Of a DNA stretch of 43,923 bases, positions 8,720 to 17,320 are shown in pieces. Positions within the stretch are counted from its first letter, which is position 1. Every line of letters begins with the position of its first letter. The DNA comes from a virus: IMG/VR virus record IMGVR_UViG_3300037104_000191, positions 1 to 43,923 of that record. One strand, written 5' to 3'. The notes under the pieces are model-generated. The model worked only from the letters and a program-made list of their open reading frames with translations, was not told the origin of the DNA and searched no databases. Made by a program: the position numbers and the translations under genes.

Positions 8720-9844
8720 GTGAATGTTAAAATTTATGGTGCTTACCCAGATACTAACACTGCAATACGTAAAGGAAAATTTGCACTAGAAGATGAATAC
8801 TTGACATCAAGCGATACTGTGTTTTGGGCTGGGTTGTTCTCTACATATTCAAATTTCACATCGTGGGAGTATCATCCAGGGTTAATGCCCAATGAAGTTT
8901 GGAAAATAAGGCAATCATATCTAAACACTTGCTTTGTGTCTGATGGTAATCAAAATATTTTAGATAGAATAGAGGCTTGTGAAAACATTACCTATTCCGA
9001 AGCTAAAGCTAGACAATTTAGTGATCCATTATCATCAGTCGTCAGCTATCTAGGTGGAAATTTAAACGTAGAGTTAATAAAATACTTAAGTACATCACTA
9101 GAGATAATGGAAGAAGATTTCCTTTCTCTCTATAACTTAAAGGTTAATATAAACACATCAAGTCAGTATACTGTCGATTCTCTATTTAAATGGGCCAAAG
9201 CTAATCCATATTCCTTATTGCAGACATTAACACTATACAGATTAAAGGCGGATGTTGAATCCTCTGTATTGTTTTATCTAATATCAAATGAAATAGATAA
9301 TGAAATACTATATAATGACAATGGAGATCCTTATCTAGTCCAATCCTCAGCTTTCAAAATAACTAGTGACGACCAAGGTGAATTCTATCTAAACTGCACC
9401 GATATGTTTAATGATAGTCTCACGTTCCCATTCACTAAAATATATGTGTTACCTTGCGACGATATGCCAGACTCTTCAGATTTCGACTTGATTGACCTAA
9501 ACGGCATGACTGAAGACGAAGCGGGTAATCCTTTGGATAATGCGCAGTTAACCACCGCCGAAATATCAAAAACAGCTTCAGCTTTATCCACTCCAACAGG
9601 TGGAATTAATGAATTCGGACCATTGACTGCAATTGTGGTAGATCCTAGAAAACTATTATACAATGCAGATACTTTAGCTGATTCAATATATCGAACCAAA
9701 AACTATAATGAAATGATTACACCTCCAGATCAACCTAACACTTCTAGCTCAAAAGCCATATTAGATGTCACGGTTATCGGTAAAAGATTGGTGGCTGATC
9801 TAACTTCTAAAGTAAATGAAATGATTCAGCCAGATAAAGTCTAA
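8720..9844 (+). CDS. Hypothetical virion protein, downstream part of a probable +1 frameshifted gene
   Basis: The conservative start is GTG 8720 (374 aa), but it has no convincing ribosome-binding site, and coding-like sequence in the same frame extends back to 8630 across the stop of the upstream ORF. I therefore think translation enters by +1 shift at 8644-8650, giving 398 residues after the junction. The protein is mixed alpha/beta with a C-terminal region containing GPLTAIVVDPRKLLYNADTL. No family is recognised. It is in the late cluster between tail tube and portal genes, and the next gene starts 9 nt later behind its own TAAATA promoter. Confidence 0.75.
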   Translation: MNVKIYGAYPDTNTAIRKGKFALEDEYLTSSDTVFWAGLFSTYSNFTSWEYHPGLMPNEVWKIRQSYLNTCFVSDGNQNILDRIEACENITYSEAKARQFSDPLSSVVSYLGGNLNVELIKYLSTSLEIMEEDFLSLYNLKVNINTSSQYTVDSLFKWAKANPYSLLQTLTLYRLKADVESSVLFYLISNEIDNEILYNDNGDPYLVQSSAFKITSDDQGEFYLNCTDMFNDSLTFPFTKIYVLPCDDMPDSSDFDLIDLNGMTEDEAGNPLDNAQLTTAEISKTASALSTPTGGINEFGPLTAIVVDPRKLLYNADTLADSIYRTKNYNEMITPPDQPNTSSSKAILDVTVIGKRLVADLTSKVNEMIQPDKV

Positions 9845-9847
9845 ATA
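9842..9847 (+). promoter_or_regulatory. Late-type promoter TAAATA, leaderless
   Basis: CTAAATA overlaps the preceding stop codon and ends 5 nt before ATG 9853; TTTAA between them is not a ribosome-binding site. Confidence 0.6.
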
Positions 9848-9852
9848 TTTAA

Positions 9853-10980
9853 ATGAAGATATGGTTCAATGGTCTAATTTTTGAAAATGAAGACCCTAAT
9901 TCTGAGATTTACGATGACGCAACAGACGCTCCATCTGAAGATGGTGCTAATGTAGATCAGATAGTAACTAAGAAGGTTGACCCTGAAATTGCAGTTAAGC
10001 GTGTTAATTTAAGTGACAGGTTGTATGCAAACATCATAGACTTCATCAGATATAATATTGGTGAAGTTGATCAGTTGAACACTATAAGAGAAAACCAGAA
10101 ACGAATTCACGATCTATTTGAAGAATTAGCGCATGAAGTATCAAGTGAATATAATGCACACAAAGGTAGAGAAAAAGAAAAGGTTAATGTTAGAGAAGAT
10201 TCAACCTTGAGAAAAATAAACTCAATGTATAGATTCTTTGCCTACTACGTAATAAAATATGATAGACAAGTTGTTGACTGGATGGAAGGTCTAATTAGAG
10301 TTGGCTTGTTTAATGACAAGTCTCAAATAAAGACAATCGACAAGTCATATAGTAATATCGATTTGAGTTTAATATTCAAATTAGAACCTTACGAATTGGT
10401 TCCTCAGAGTTTTTACATCCTACATAAGGATACTATATTCAATAAGACTTTAGATGATTTCTTCAAGGATTCGGGTGATCTAGTTGAGCGATTGGCTAGA
10501 GGTCCAGGTCTATTCAATGATCTATCATCTATGATGGTCGCTTTTAGATCCGGCATTACAGCTGAATACTACGTGAAAGACGAACAGGGCAATAAAGTAA
10601 AGAAGAGAATAGCCGTACCTGTAGGGAATACAACTGAAACCCAGCAAATCATAGAGGCTATGTTAGCTATTGAAGCTGCAGTTAATAGCGTAATTAATGT
10701 TGATGTCATTCGAGAAAAGTATGTAAATGACTACAAGTTGAGTTTGCAAAAGTTGAATTTAACTCAAGAGCAAATTGCGGGTCAATTAAAGATACTAAGA
10801 GATGAAATCAAGGGTGGTAAAATAAACACTGTAGAAGATTTCAATAAAATACAGAATCAATATAAGAAAATAGCTTCAAGCGATAAAGAAAAAGAAGAAT
10901 TAGGTAATAGAACTTCTAGAATGGCCACTGCCTATAAGTATAAAGTAGAGTCAGTTCTAAATAATCAAAGAGGATTTTAA
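9853..10980 (+). CDS. Hypothetical late protein, 375 aa
   Basis: The start is ATG 9853, 5 nt after a CTAAATA late promoter. The first 45 residues are acidic; the rest is mainly helical and charged, with probable coiled-coil near the C-terminus (residues about 290-350, containing KLNLTQEQIAGQLKILRDEI). No enzymatic motif is seen. The following gene starts 2 bp after the stop. Position immediately upstream of the portal region suggests a head, neck or assembly protein, but no T4 homologue is recognised. Confidence 0.75.
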   Translation: MKIWFNGLIFENEDPNSEIYDDATDAPSEDGANVDQIVTKKVDPEIAVKRVNLSDRLYANIIDFIRYNIGEVDQLNTIRENQKRIHDLFEELAHEVSSEYNAHKGREKEKVNVREDSTLRKINSMYRFFAYYVIKYDRQVVDWMEGLIRVGLFNDKSQIKTIDKSYSNIDLSLIFKLEPYELVPQSFYILHKDTIFNKTLDDFFKDSGDLVERLARGPGLFNDLSSMMVAFRSGITAEYYVKDEQGNKVKKRIAVPVGNTTETQQIIEAMLAIEAAVNSVINVDVIREKYVNDYKLSLQKLNLTQEQIAGQLKILRDEIKGGKINTVEDFNKIQNQYKKIASSDKEKEELGNRTSRMATAYKYKVESVLNNQRGF

Positions 10981-10981
10981 C

Positions 10982-11773
10982 ATGTCAGAAGCGATGAATA
11001 GTGTTGTGCCTGTAGCTGGAGACGATTCGGATCTAGTTGTTGGTGGTAGTACAGATACTCCAAAATTGATGCGTGAATTGATTAATGTCAATAGAGAATA
11101 TATGTATGATATTTCAAATGGATATATTCTAGCTGTAGATGCTATGATAAACTATCTCAATAGTATAGAAATCGATAAGACTGTCTATAATAAAGTGATG
11201 CTTGTTTTAACATCGCTAGTATTGAATGACGAAGATATTGAACATTTGAAAGATGCTAAGTTGACAGATGAAACTGGAGTTGCAATTCCAACACTATCAG
11301 AAATCCAATTCATCAATGACATTCCTCTTGAATTTGACATCATCCAGGCTGTCTACCTCTACATCCTGCGCATTGCCAGAGAAGCTGGATTCTACTCCCA
11401 GAATGGAGTCTTCGGTAATCTTGACGTTTCAGGTGTGATGTTTAATAATGCCAGAAACTTGAGCGAAGTGTATAAGTCCTATGTCGTCGGAATCAACGGT
11501 GAGATTGAAGACACGCCATCGAAGAAACTAGCTCAGCAAATTAGTGATTTGTGTCGAGCAAATAACATTGTCAGACAGAGACTATTAAAGCTCGCCAACG
11601 GTGGGAAGCAGCCATCTAAGAAGCAAGAATTATTGATTCGTAGGACCTACAAGTTTGACGTAGCAAAAGGCACTCTTGAGAAAAGAAATAAACCCATCAG
11701 TCCAGTAGTATTCGCTTTACTAGCAAATAAGAGCGATGCGGTATATTCCGATCTTAAAAAAGCGCTAAAATAA
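10982..11773 (+). CDS. Hypothetical late protein upstream of portal, 263 aa
   Basis: ATG 10982 follows the previous stop by 1 bp, with AGAGG about 9 nt upstream. The protein is mostly helical and ends in a basic Lys/Arg-rich segment (residues about 210-263). I do not recognise it. A short stretch near 11338-11415 is conspicuously richer in G/C-ending codons than the rest of the gene. It is probably co-transcribed with the gene upstream. Confidence 0.75.
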   Translation: MSEAMNSVVPVAGDDSDLVVGGSTDTPKLMRELINVNREYMYDISNGYILAVDAMINYLNSIEIDKTVYNKVMLVLTSLVLNDEDIEHLKDAKLTDETGVAIPTLSEIQFINDIPLEFDIIQAVYLYILRIAREAGFYSQNGVFGNLDVSGVMFNNARNLSEVYKSYVVGINGEIEDTPSKKLAQQISDLCRANNIVRQRLLKLANGGKQPSKKQELLIRRTYKFDVAKGTLEKRNKPISPVVFALLANKSDAVYSDLKKALK

Positions 11774-11795
11774 TAGAGTAAAGGAATAATACCTA

Positions 11796-13667
11796 ATGGC
11801 AATAAGAAGGCCGACCTATAGCGGAACTGGATCAAATAGGGTGACTGAACTCACTCATAATCCATTTTTCTCTAATTTCACCGATTTCAGGCAGATCCAA
11901 AACGAGCGTAAGGTTAGGGCTCGTAAGGATCAGATAGGTCAGTCTGAAGATTCCATTAATGATATTTTAGGAACGGCTTCGGTTGTTCTCTATAATTTCG
12001 GAAATAAAGATCCTCTTGATCGTAGAAAAGATCTAGCTGATAAGCTAACCAATCAATGGGCTGATCAGCTAAAAATCAGATATTCTAATTACATCAGACT
12101 GGCAAAACGTCCAGAAGTTAGATATGTGTTGGAAACAGTATGTAATGAATCAATTGTAACTAATGAATCAGAACAAATTGTAAGTCTTAAAATAAACGAT
12201 AACTTCCCTAGTATTTCTATTGGACAAGCTGCAAAAATTCAATTGCAGCAAGACTTCAACAATATGCTCCAGATGGTTATGAACTTTGACGTTTATGCCT
12301 GGAAGTGGTTTAAGAAGTTCTTAATCGAAGGTGCAATTTTCTTTGAGGTTGGATACTCAGAGGAAATGAATAAGATTACTGGTGTTAGAGTTCTCCCTTC
12401 ATACAACATGATTGTTGTCGTGGAAGATGGAATTGTAGTTGGCTATAGGCAGATCATCGATAAAACCGCGTATGACACCAATCGCCAAAGCATGACATAT
12501 TACACTATGGGGGGAGATCTATCTAAGGATTGGATCGACTATCACCCGAACCAGATACTATGGTGGGATTATGATGAGCGAGGATTCGGCGGCATTAATG
12601 ATAGACTATCATTCATTGAAAATGCTCGTAAAGTAGCCAATCAGTTAAAGAATATTGAAGACGCTATTGTCAGATATAGAATTCTAAGAGGCCATGAAAA
12701 GAGAGCCTTCTATATCCCAACCGGAAACATGCCTCCTATCAAGGCTGAAGAACATCTAAGAAGACAGTCAGAGAATCTAAACCGTAGACTATACTACAAC
12801 AGTGAAGACGGTAATATTGTCGGGTTAGAGAAGATAACCGCAATGATGGAAGACTATTACTTTGCGCTTCCTGAAGGTCAACAGTCGGCTAAGATCGAAA
12901 CGATTCCAGCTGGAGCTAACCTAGGTGAAATCACCGACTTAAACTACTTCAAGTCTCTATTGTATCAGGCTCTATTGTTCCCCGCTTCTCGTAGCGTAAC
13001 TATGCCGGGACAACAGCAAGGTCAAGCTGTTGTAGGTAAGCCAGGGGAAATAACCAGAGACGAGATTGTTCTAACTAGATTCATTGAGAGAATACAAAAG
13101 TCATTCTCTCAGCAAGTAGTAATTCCATTGTTTATCATGTATTTGGAAACGATGGATAAGTATGATTCAGACCTTAAAGATGAAAAGTTTTTCACCTGTA
13201 AGTTCACACAATCTAATCTATTCAAACTATATAAAGAGGCTGAAGTAACAAATACAAGATTTGATATTTTGGATAAGGCTGCAAAATATATTGACGATGG
13301 CACCGAAGGACCTAATTCCATATTTGCTAAAGAATTCGTATTGAAGAAGTACTTTAATCTAAGTGATGAAGAGTTTGCTGAAAATGCTAATATGATTCAA
13401 TTAGAAAGATTAGCTGCGGCTAGAAAGATAACTCAGCAAAAAGCAGTTAATAAGGAAAATAAAGAACTAGGGAACCCAGGTGACATCACTGGAGGGGGCG
13501 GTGGAGGCCAATTCGGTGGATTCGATGGTGCAGCTAATGGAATGGGTGGCTCTCCAGATGAAGCTCTTCCAGGCGACTTAGAAGGCACTCCGGAATTACC
13601 TAGCGACGAAACATTGAATAGTGGATCCGAAGGTGAAGCTCCAGCTAGCGCCGATCAGATTGGATAA
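11796..13667 (+). CDS. 20: Portal vertex protein, gp20-like
   Basis: This 623-aa protein matches the T4 gp20 portal family, which forms the dodecameric ring for DNA packaging and head-tail joining. Recognisable blocks include PEVRYVLETVCNESIV, VLPSYNMIVVVEDGIV, LSFIENARKVANQLKNIEDA, RYRILRGHEKRAFYIPTGNM and LNYFKSLLYQALLFPASRSV. T4 gp20 is 524 aa; the extra length is largely a C-terminal Gly/Glu/Ser/Pro-rich tail starting at about residue 560 with a run of six glycines. The start is ATG 11796 with AAAGGA upstream. It heads the conserved order portal, small ORF, protease, scaffold, capsid. Confidence 0.93.
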   Translation: MAIRRPTYSGTGSNRVTELTHNPFFSNFTDFRQIQNERKVRARKDQIGQSEDSINDILGTASVVLYNFGNKDPLDRRKDLADKLTNQWADQLKIRYSNYIRLAKRPEVRYVLETVCNESIVTNESEQIVSLKINDNFPSISIGQAAKIQLQQDFNNMLQMVMNFDVYAWKWFKKFLIEGAIFFEVGYSEEMNKITGVRVLPSYNMIVVVEDGIVVGYRQIIDKTAYDTNRQSMTYYTMGGDLSKDWIDYHPNQILWWDYDERGFGGINDRLSFIENARKVANQLKNIEDAIVRYRILRGHEKRAFYIPTGNMPPIKAEEHLRRQSENLNRRLYYNSEDGNIVGLEKITAMMEDYYFALPEGQQSAKIETIPAGANLGEITDLNYFKSLLYQALLFPASRSVTMPGQQQGQAVVGKPGEITRDEIVLTRFIERIQKSFSQQVVIPLFIMYLETMDKYDSDLKDEKFFTCKFTQSNLFKLYKEAEVTNTRFDILDKAAKYIDDGTEGPNSIFAKEFVLKKYFNLSDEEFAENANMIQLERLAAARKITQQKAVNKENKELGNPGDITGGGGGGQFGGFDGAANGMGGSPDEALPGDLEGTPELPSDETLNSGSEGEAPASADQIG

Positions 13668-13694
13668 TTTAATTGTTCTTTTTCAACAGGAAAC

Positions 13695-13700
13695 TAAATA
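13695..13700 (+). promoter_or_regulatory. Late-type promoter TAAATA, leaderless
   Basis: CTAAATA ends 6 nt before ATG 13707 of a 54-aa ORF; no ribosome-binding site lies between. It can also supply transcripts for the protease and scaffold genes. Confidence 0.6.
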
Positions 13701-13706
13701 ATTGAC

Positions 13707-13871
13707 ATGGATGTTTCAGATAATTCAATATTAAAGAATAAAATTGTAGAGGCTCTACTTAATAGAGATTCAATTACATTCCATAAGTGTCTGCAGGAAT
13801 CTATTATGCATACTGAACAAAAGCTAGTTGAAACCTATTCCAATCAGATAAAGGAATCTCTCAATGGGTAA
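13707..13871 (+). CDS. Small protein between portal and protease, gp67/gp68 position
   Basis: A 54-codon ORF starts at ATG 13707, six bases after TAAATA, and ends at TAA 13869-13871, overlapping the start of the protease gene. The product begins MDVSDNSILKNKIVEALL and is predicted helical with mixed charge. In T4 the prohead core genes 67 and 68 occupy the same place between genes 20 and 21. The similarity is positional only; the sequence is too short for me to recognise homology. Confidence 0.6.
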   Translation: MDVSDNSILKNKIVEALLNRDSITFHKCLQESIMHTEQKLVETYSNQIKESLNG

Positions 13872-14613
13872 ATTAATACTAGAAGGTTATAATCTAAATG
13901 GAAAGAAGTCCATTGCAGATTATCAATCCGAAAATAAACTAAAGCCTGTATTTGAAAATATAATGGGTGGGAATGAGAAGAGACTTAAGCTAGAAGGAAC
14001 TGCCATTCTATGTGAAGTTGAAGGTATTAATGGAAGAATATATTCAACGAATCATATGGATACTCAGGCGAAGAAGTTCACTAAGAACTATATCGAAACT
14101 TTCAACTCATTAGGTGAATTGAATCATCCTGCAGTTACTTCTGAAGGGGAACATATTCTTCTTCCTGTCACTGAAATTAATCTAGAGAAAGCATGTCACC
14201 TTATCGAGAAGCTGTATATGCTTGGCGATGAGATGAAGATCAAATCCAGAGTTATCACTGATTTGCCTTGTGGTGCTATTATTGCATCCCTCGTTAAGAA
14301 TGGTATCCCTGTTGGTAATTCTTTAAGAGGTCTTGGTTCTGTTTATAAGATTAATGGTAGATTATTTGTCGCAGACGACTATGAATTGATCACTATTGAT
14401 ATTGTTGGTCGCCCTTCATATGGTCGCCCAGCAATGCTACACGCTATCACCGAGTCAATAAACTCACATGAAATACCTCTACTAACTGAAGCAGTTGAGA
14501 GAGCTGTCATGGAGTTTAAGCGTGAAGTTGATTATAATACAAGAATAAACAACATCACTCATCAGACTGAGTATTACTCCATCTCAAAACTTCTAGAGGC
14601 GATAAAGGGATAA
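13864..14613 (+). CDS. 21: Prohead core protease, gp21-like
   Basis: This 249-aa protein belongs to the T4 gp21 prohead protease family, a serine protease that cleaves scaffold and capsid proteins after L/I-x-E motifs during head maturation. Visible family blocks are EGINGRIYSTNHM, GELNHP (candidate catalytic His), GNSLRGLGSV (candidate catalytic Ser) and DIVGRPSYGRPAML. ATG 13864 overlaps the stop of the 54-aa ORF, with AAGGA about 8 nt upstream. Length is close to T4 gp21 (212 aa). It is followed after 1 bp by the scaffold gene, as in T4. Confidence 0.92.
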   Translation: MGKLILEGYNLNGKKSIADYQSENKLKPVFENIMGGNEKRLKLEGTAILCEVEGINGRIYSTNHMDTQAKKFTKNYIETFNSLGELNHPAVTSEGEHILLPVTEINLEKACHLIEKLYMLGDEMKIKSRVITDLPCGAIIASLVKNGIPVGNSLRGLGSVYKINGRLFVADDYELITIDIVGRPSYGRPAMLHAITESINSHEIPLLTEAVERAVMEFKREVDYNTRINNITHQTEYYSISKLLEAIKG

Positions 14614-14614
14614 T

Positions 14615-15334
14615 ATGACTACGGAAAATAAAAAAGAAAATTTAGAAGCACAGTATAGAGATAAGTTTGAAGACTTAAAAGAAACCGTAAACACTCAATT
14701 ACAATCATTTCTTTCAGAAGCTATATTAGAACGAACATATGAATCCCCTGAACTAAAGGCTCAGGTTGGAGTGTATAAGCCTATTGTGGAGGCTATGGTC
14801 AGAGCACTTAAAGACAGCGGAGTACTTAATGCTGTAAGTGAACAAACTGAAATAGATCCTGAAATTGTTGGTGTGATAACAGAGCAGACAGAAGTAATCA
14901 ATAATCAATCTAGGAAAATCAAGGAGTTAAAGATGAGAGTGAAGCTACATGAAATGATTTCGGAGAATCTAGCCGGACTCAATAAGGATATTATTAGAGA
15001 AGCCGTTACGAAGTTTCAGGGTGAAGACAATGTAAGCGATGAAGATCTATTGAAGGAATTAACTAAATTCATTAATGGTCGAAAGCCAAATCAGAAAACA
15101 GTTCAATTCGAATCTATTGACGCTGACATTGATGAGGTTTCTGTAATTCTAGAAGGTAAAGCCGCAACAAAGGCTTCAAGTACTTTTAGACCTAAGAAGA
15201 ATATCAGTATTCCTGGAATTAAGCCTCGTGTTGTAACTGAAGCAGTCGGATTGACTATTCCAGACGAAGACGATAATCTAGAATCAGATCCAGCCAAAGA
15301 ATTCCTTAGAGACTTTGGACATATGGGTTCTTAA
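14615..15334 (+). CDS. 22: Prohead scaffolding core protein, gp22-like
   Basis: This 239-aa protein is acidic and helical, with heptad-like Leu/Ile spacing in residues about 90-150 (ITEQTEVINNQSRKIKELKM), as expected for the gp22 scaffold that fills the prohead and is degraded by gp21. Assignment rests on composition and on the conserved position between protease and capsid. Candidate L/I-x-E cleavage sites such as ILE and LLE are present. ATG 14615 has AAAGGGA upstream. A strong terminator follows. Confidence 0.8.
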   Translation: MTTENKKENLEAQYRDKFEDLKETVNTQLQSFLSEAILERTYESPELKAQVGVYKPIVEAMVRALKDSGVLNAVSEQTEIDPEIVGVITEQTEVINNQSRKIKELKMRVKLHEMISENLAGLNKDIIREAVTKFQGEDNVSDEDLLKELTKFINGRKPNQKTVQFESIDADIDEVSVILEGKAATKASSTFRPKKNISIPGIKPRVVTEAVGLTIPDEDDNLESDPAKEFLRDFGHMGS

Positions 15335-15356
15335 TAGTAATAGACATTGATTAACG

Positions 15357-15385
15357 AAAGGCCACCTCAATAGGTGGCCTTTTCT
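15357..15385 (+). terminator. Rho-independent terminator between scaffold and capsid genes
   Basis: The 11-bp perfect stem AAAGGCCACCT/AGGTGGCCTTT with a CAAT loop is followed by a short T-rich tail. It separates scaffold transcription from the capsid unit, which has its own late promoter. Confidence 0.9.
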
Positions 15386-15434
15386 ATTCTTGTACATTTT
15401 TTAATGATTTTTTAAGAAAAACGATTGACCTCTT

Positions 15435-15440
15435 TAAATA
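15435..15440 (+). promoter_or_regulatory. Late-type promoter TAAATA of the major capsid gene
   Basis: TTTAAATA is followed by a leader of about 44 nt. With a 5-nt discriminator the transcript would begin at 15446, the first base of a stable hairpin. The ribosome-binding site TAGGAGAG is at 15473-15480. Confidence 0.65.
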
Positions 15441-15445
15441 TAAGC

Positions 15446-15465
15446 AAGGAATAAGAAAATTCCTT
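15446..15465 (+). promoter_or_regulatory. 5'-terminal hairpin in the major capsid mRNA leader
   Basis: AAGGAAT (15446-15452) and ATTCCTT (15459-15465) form a perfect 7-bp stem with loop AAGAAA. It begins exactly at the predicted transcription start, so it could protect the 5' end of this abundant mRNA. The stabilising role is inference. Confidence 0.55.
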
Positions 15466-15489
15466 CAACAAATAGGAGAGATATAAACA

Positions 15490-16824
15490 ATGTCAACTAC
15501 TCTATACTCTAAGCATGGATCCCTAATGAAGAAGTGGGCTCCGGTTATTGAGTCCACCCAGGTCGGACGCAAGATCGAAAGCACTGCTCAGGCTGCAGTC
15601 ATGTCTGTCTGTCTAGAAAACCAGTACAAGCTAAACAAGGGTTACTTACCTGAATCTCAGAACGTAAGCTCTGATATGGCAACCTTCCAGCAGTACGCAA
15701 TGCCTATCGTTCGAAGAATGCTCCCTGAGCTTCTTGCTATGAACGTCACCCAGGTTCAGCCTATGACTGGTCCTACTGGATTGGCATATGCAATGCGTTT
15801 CGCATACGATGACGGCAATCCTCTCTATGACGCAAACGGTAACTTCATCGGTAACGAAATGGGTTACAACACCATTAACCCAGCATTCACTGGTCGTGGA
15901 ACTTCTGCAGCTCCTTCTGCATTCACCACCCCACAGGGCGAATTGCTTTCCAACTATTCTGAAGTCGCTGGCCAGTCCACCCTTCAGAACCTCGGAACTG
16001 CAAATGCACCTGACGGAACTCAGATTGCTCGCGGTAAGTTGGTTGTTGAGTCCAAGGCTGTTAAGGCAGGAACCAGAGCAATCAAGACTGCTTACACCAT
16101 CGAACTACAGCAGGACTTGGCTGCAGTACACGGTCAGGACATCGAAACCTTGATGATGGAAGGTTTGCAGTACGAACTTCAGCAAGAGCTAGACAGAGAA
16201 TTGCTAATCAGAATACGTTCTGCAGCAATCAACACTGCTCTAGGTGGCGCAGCTCCTTTCACCATCGACGTGACCCCAAGTGCAACCGGAAACGGAAGCA
16301 ACATCCTTGCAGGTGACGGTCGCTGGTCCCAGGAAAAGTTTGCTAACGTCGTTAACGCTATCATCGCAGCAGCTAACTACCTACGTCGTACCACCAGACT
16401 CGGTCCTGGTAACTTTGCAATCGTCTCTCAGGACGTTGCAACTGCACTCCAGTCCCTAAACACTGGTATCTTCACTGCAAACACTGCAGACGTTGACGGT
16501 ACTGTCATGGGTGTTAAGATCGGTACTCTCCACGGTTCCAAGATCGACATCTACGTCGATACCTTCGCAGCTAACAGCTACGCGGTCGTTGGTTACAAGG
16601 GAATGAAGCCTGGACACGCTGGTATCGTTTACTTGCCATATATTCCGCTCATGGTCCAGAAGACTGTCGGATCTGAAGATGCTTCCCCAAGAATCATCCT
16701 AAAGACCAGATATGCAATTCTAGACAACTTGTTCGGATCTGGCTTGTTCTACCGTGAAATTCGTTTCACCGGATTGAACAGCTACTTCGGCAACGTGTTC
16801 TCGAACATAACCACTCAGTACTAA
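15490..16824 (+). CDS. 23: Major capsid protein, gp23-like
   Basis: This 444-aa protein matches T4 gp23, the HK97-fold capsid subunit. Family blocks seen include LMKKWAPVIE near the N-terminus, the VQPMTGPTGLAYAMRF motif near residue 85, and GGDFNPxxR-equivalent C-terminal regions such as IYLPYIPLMVQKTV-type sequence near residue 385. LPE at residues 53-55 is a plausible gp21 cleavage site. T4 gp23 is 521 aa, so this is a compact form. Codons are strongly biased to G/C-ending forms (AAC, ATC, TTC, AAG), the strongest bias in the window with the acidic protein. It has its own late promoter, leader hairpin, strong ribosome-binding site and terminator. Confidence 0.95.
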   Translation: MSTTLYSKHGSLMKKWAPVIESTQVGRKIESTAQAAVMSVCLENQYKLNKGYLPESQNVSSDMATFQQYAMPIVRRMLPELLAMNVTQVQPMTGPTGLAYAMRFAYDDGNPLYDANGNFIGNEMGYNTINPAFTGRGTSAAPSAFTTPQGELLSNYSEVAGQSTLQNLGTANAPDGTQIARGKLVVESKAVKAGTRAIKTAYTIELQQDLAAVHGQDIETLMMEGLQYELQQELDRELLIRIRSAAINTALGGAAPFTIDVTPSATGNGSNILAGDGRWSQEKFANVVNAIIAAANYLRRTTRLGPGNFAIVSQDVATALQSLNTGIFTANTADVDGTVMGVKIGTLHGSKIDIYVDTFAANSYAVVGYKGMKPGHAGIVYLPYIPLMVQKTVGSEDASPRIILKTRYAILDNLFGSGLFYREIRFTGLNSYFGNVFSNITTQY

Positions 16825-16874
16825 GGTACTTAGTTGGGCTCCGGCTCTTAATTGAGGTGGAGTTAGAAAAAGAG

Positions 16875-16902
16875 GGTCAGCAGAAATGCTGGCCTTTTTT
16901 TT
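16875..16902 (+). terminator. Rho-independent terminator after major capsid gene
   Basis: GGTCAGCA/TGCTGGCC (one G-T pair) closed by a GAAA tetraloop and followed by eight T residues. Confidence 0.9.
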
Positions 16903-16903
16903 G

Positions 16904-16932
16904 TTTACAAAAGTAGAGAGTCTTCGTATCTT
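16904..16932 (+). promoter_or_regulatory. Host-type promoter TTTACA-17-TATCTT
   Basis: A -35-like TTTACA (16904-16909) and -10-like TATCTT (16927-16932) with 17-bp spacing lie just after the capsid terminator and before a gene with its own GGGAGG ribosome-binding site. Confidence 0.45.
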
Positions 16933-16954
16933 AATGATAACAGGGAGGTTCAAA

Positions 16955-17320
16955 ATGCTGAATATCCACGAAGGTCAAAGTGTTGAATCTAGTACGGTCA
17001 TGAAAACTGGACGAATTAATACAAGTCTAGTTGAAGAAGATCAAATTGAATCTTTCTATATCGGATTCCTTGACCGATTGAATGAAGAATACGATAACAT
17101 TAAGTATAATAGAATTGAAAGAATCTCAACAATTAGAGAACTCTTCTATCTACTCGGATATAGAATCTCCGATAAGGAAATTGGATTTAGTGGGGGTGTA
17201 CGAAAAAATCTCCCATCGCTGAGAGATTTTCGTGATAGTATCTTCACCTATATTTCAAGGTTTGATATTGTTACCTTTTTCGAGCGAAATACTCAAGAGA
17301 CTCTGCAAATGCTTCCATGA
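16955..17320 (+). CDS. Hypothetical protein, 121 aa, convergent with next gene
   Basis: The start is ATG 16955, with GGGAGG at 16943-16948. An in-frame extension back to 16886 would run through the capsid terminator and promoter and is rejected. The protein is charged and mostly helical (NEEYDNIKYNRIERISTIRE) with no recognised family. Its last 50 bp overlap the 3' end of the minus-strand gene ending at 17271, and a likely minus-strand terminator lies within its coding sequence. Confidence 0.65.
   Translation: MLNIHEGQSVESSTVMKTGRINTSLVEEDQIESFYIGFLDRLNEEYDNIKYNRIERISTIRELFYLLGYRISDKEIGFSGGVRKNLPSLRDFRDSIFTYISRFDIVTFFERNTQETLQMLP
17205..17230 (-). terminator. Possible minus-strand terminator inside a convergent gene
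   Basis: Read on the minus strand, AAAATCTC and GAGATTTT form an 8-bp stem with a 10-nt loop, followed by further T residues. It lies about 40 bp beyond the stop of the minus-strand gene at 17271. The stem is A/T-rich, so efficiency is uncertain. Confidence 0.4.

Noticed and set aside
15788-16153. 121-aa ORF inside the major capsid gene
   Set aside because: Alternative-frame shadow of a highly biased gene.
16886-16954. Longer start for the 121-aa gene
   Set aside because: Overlaps the capsid terminator and the promoter; ATG 16955 has GGGAGG.
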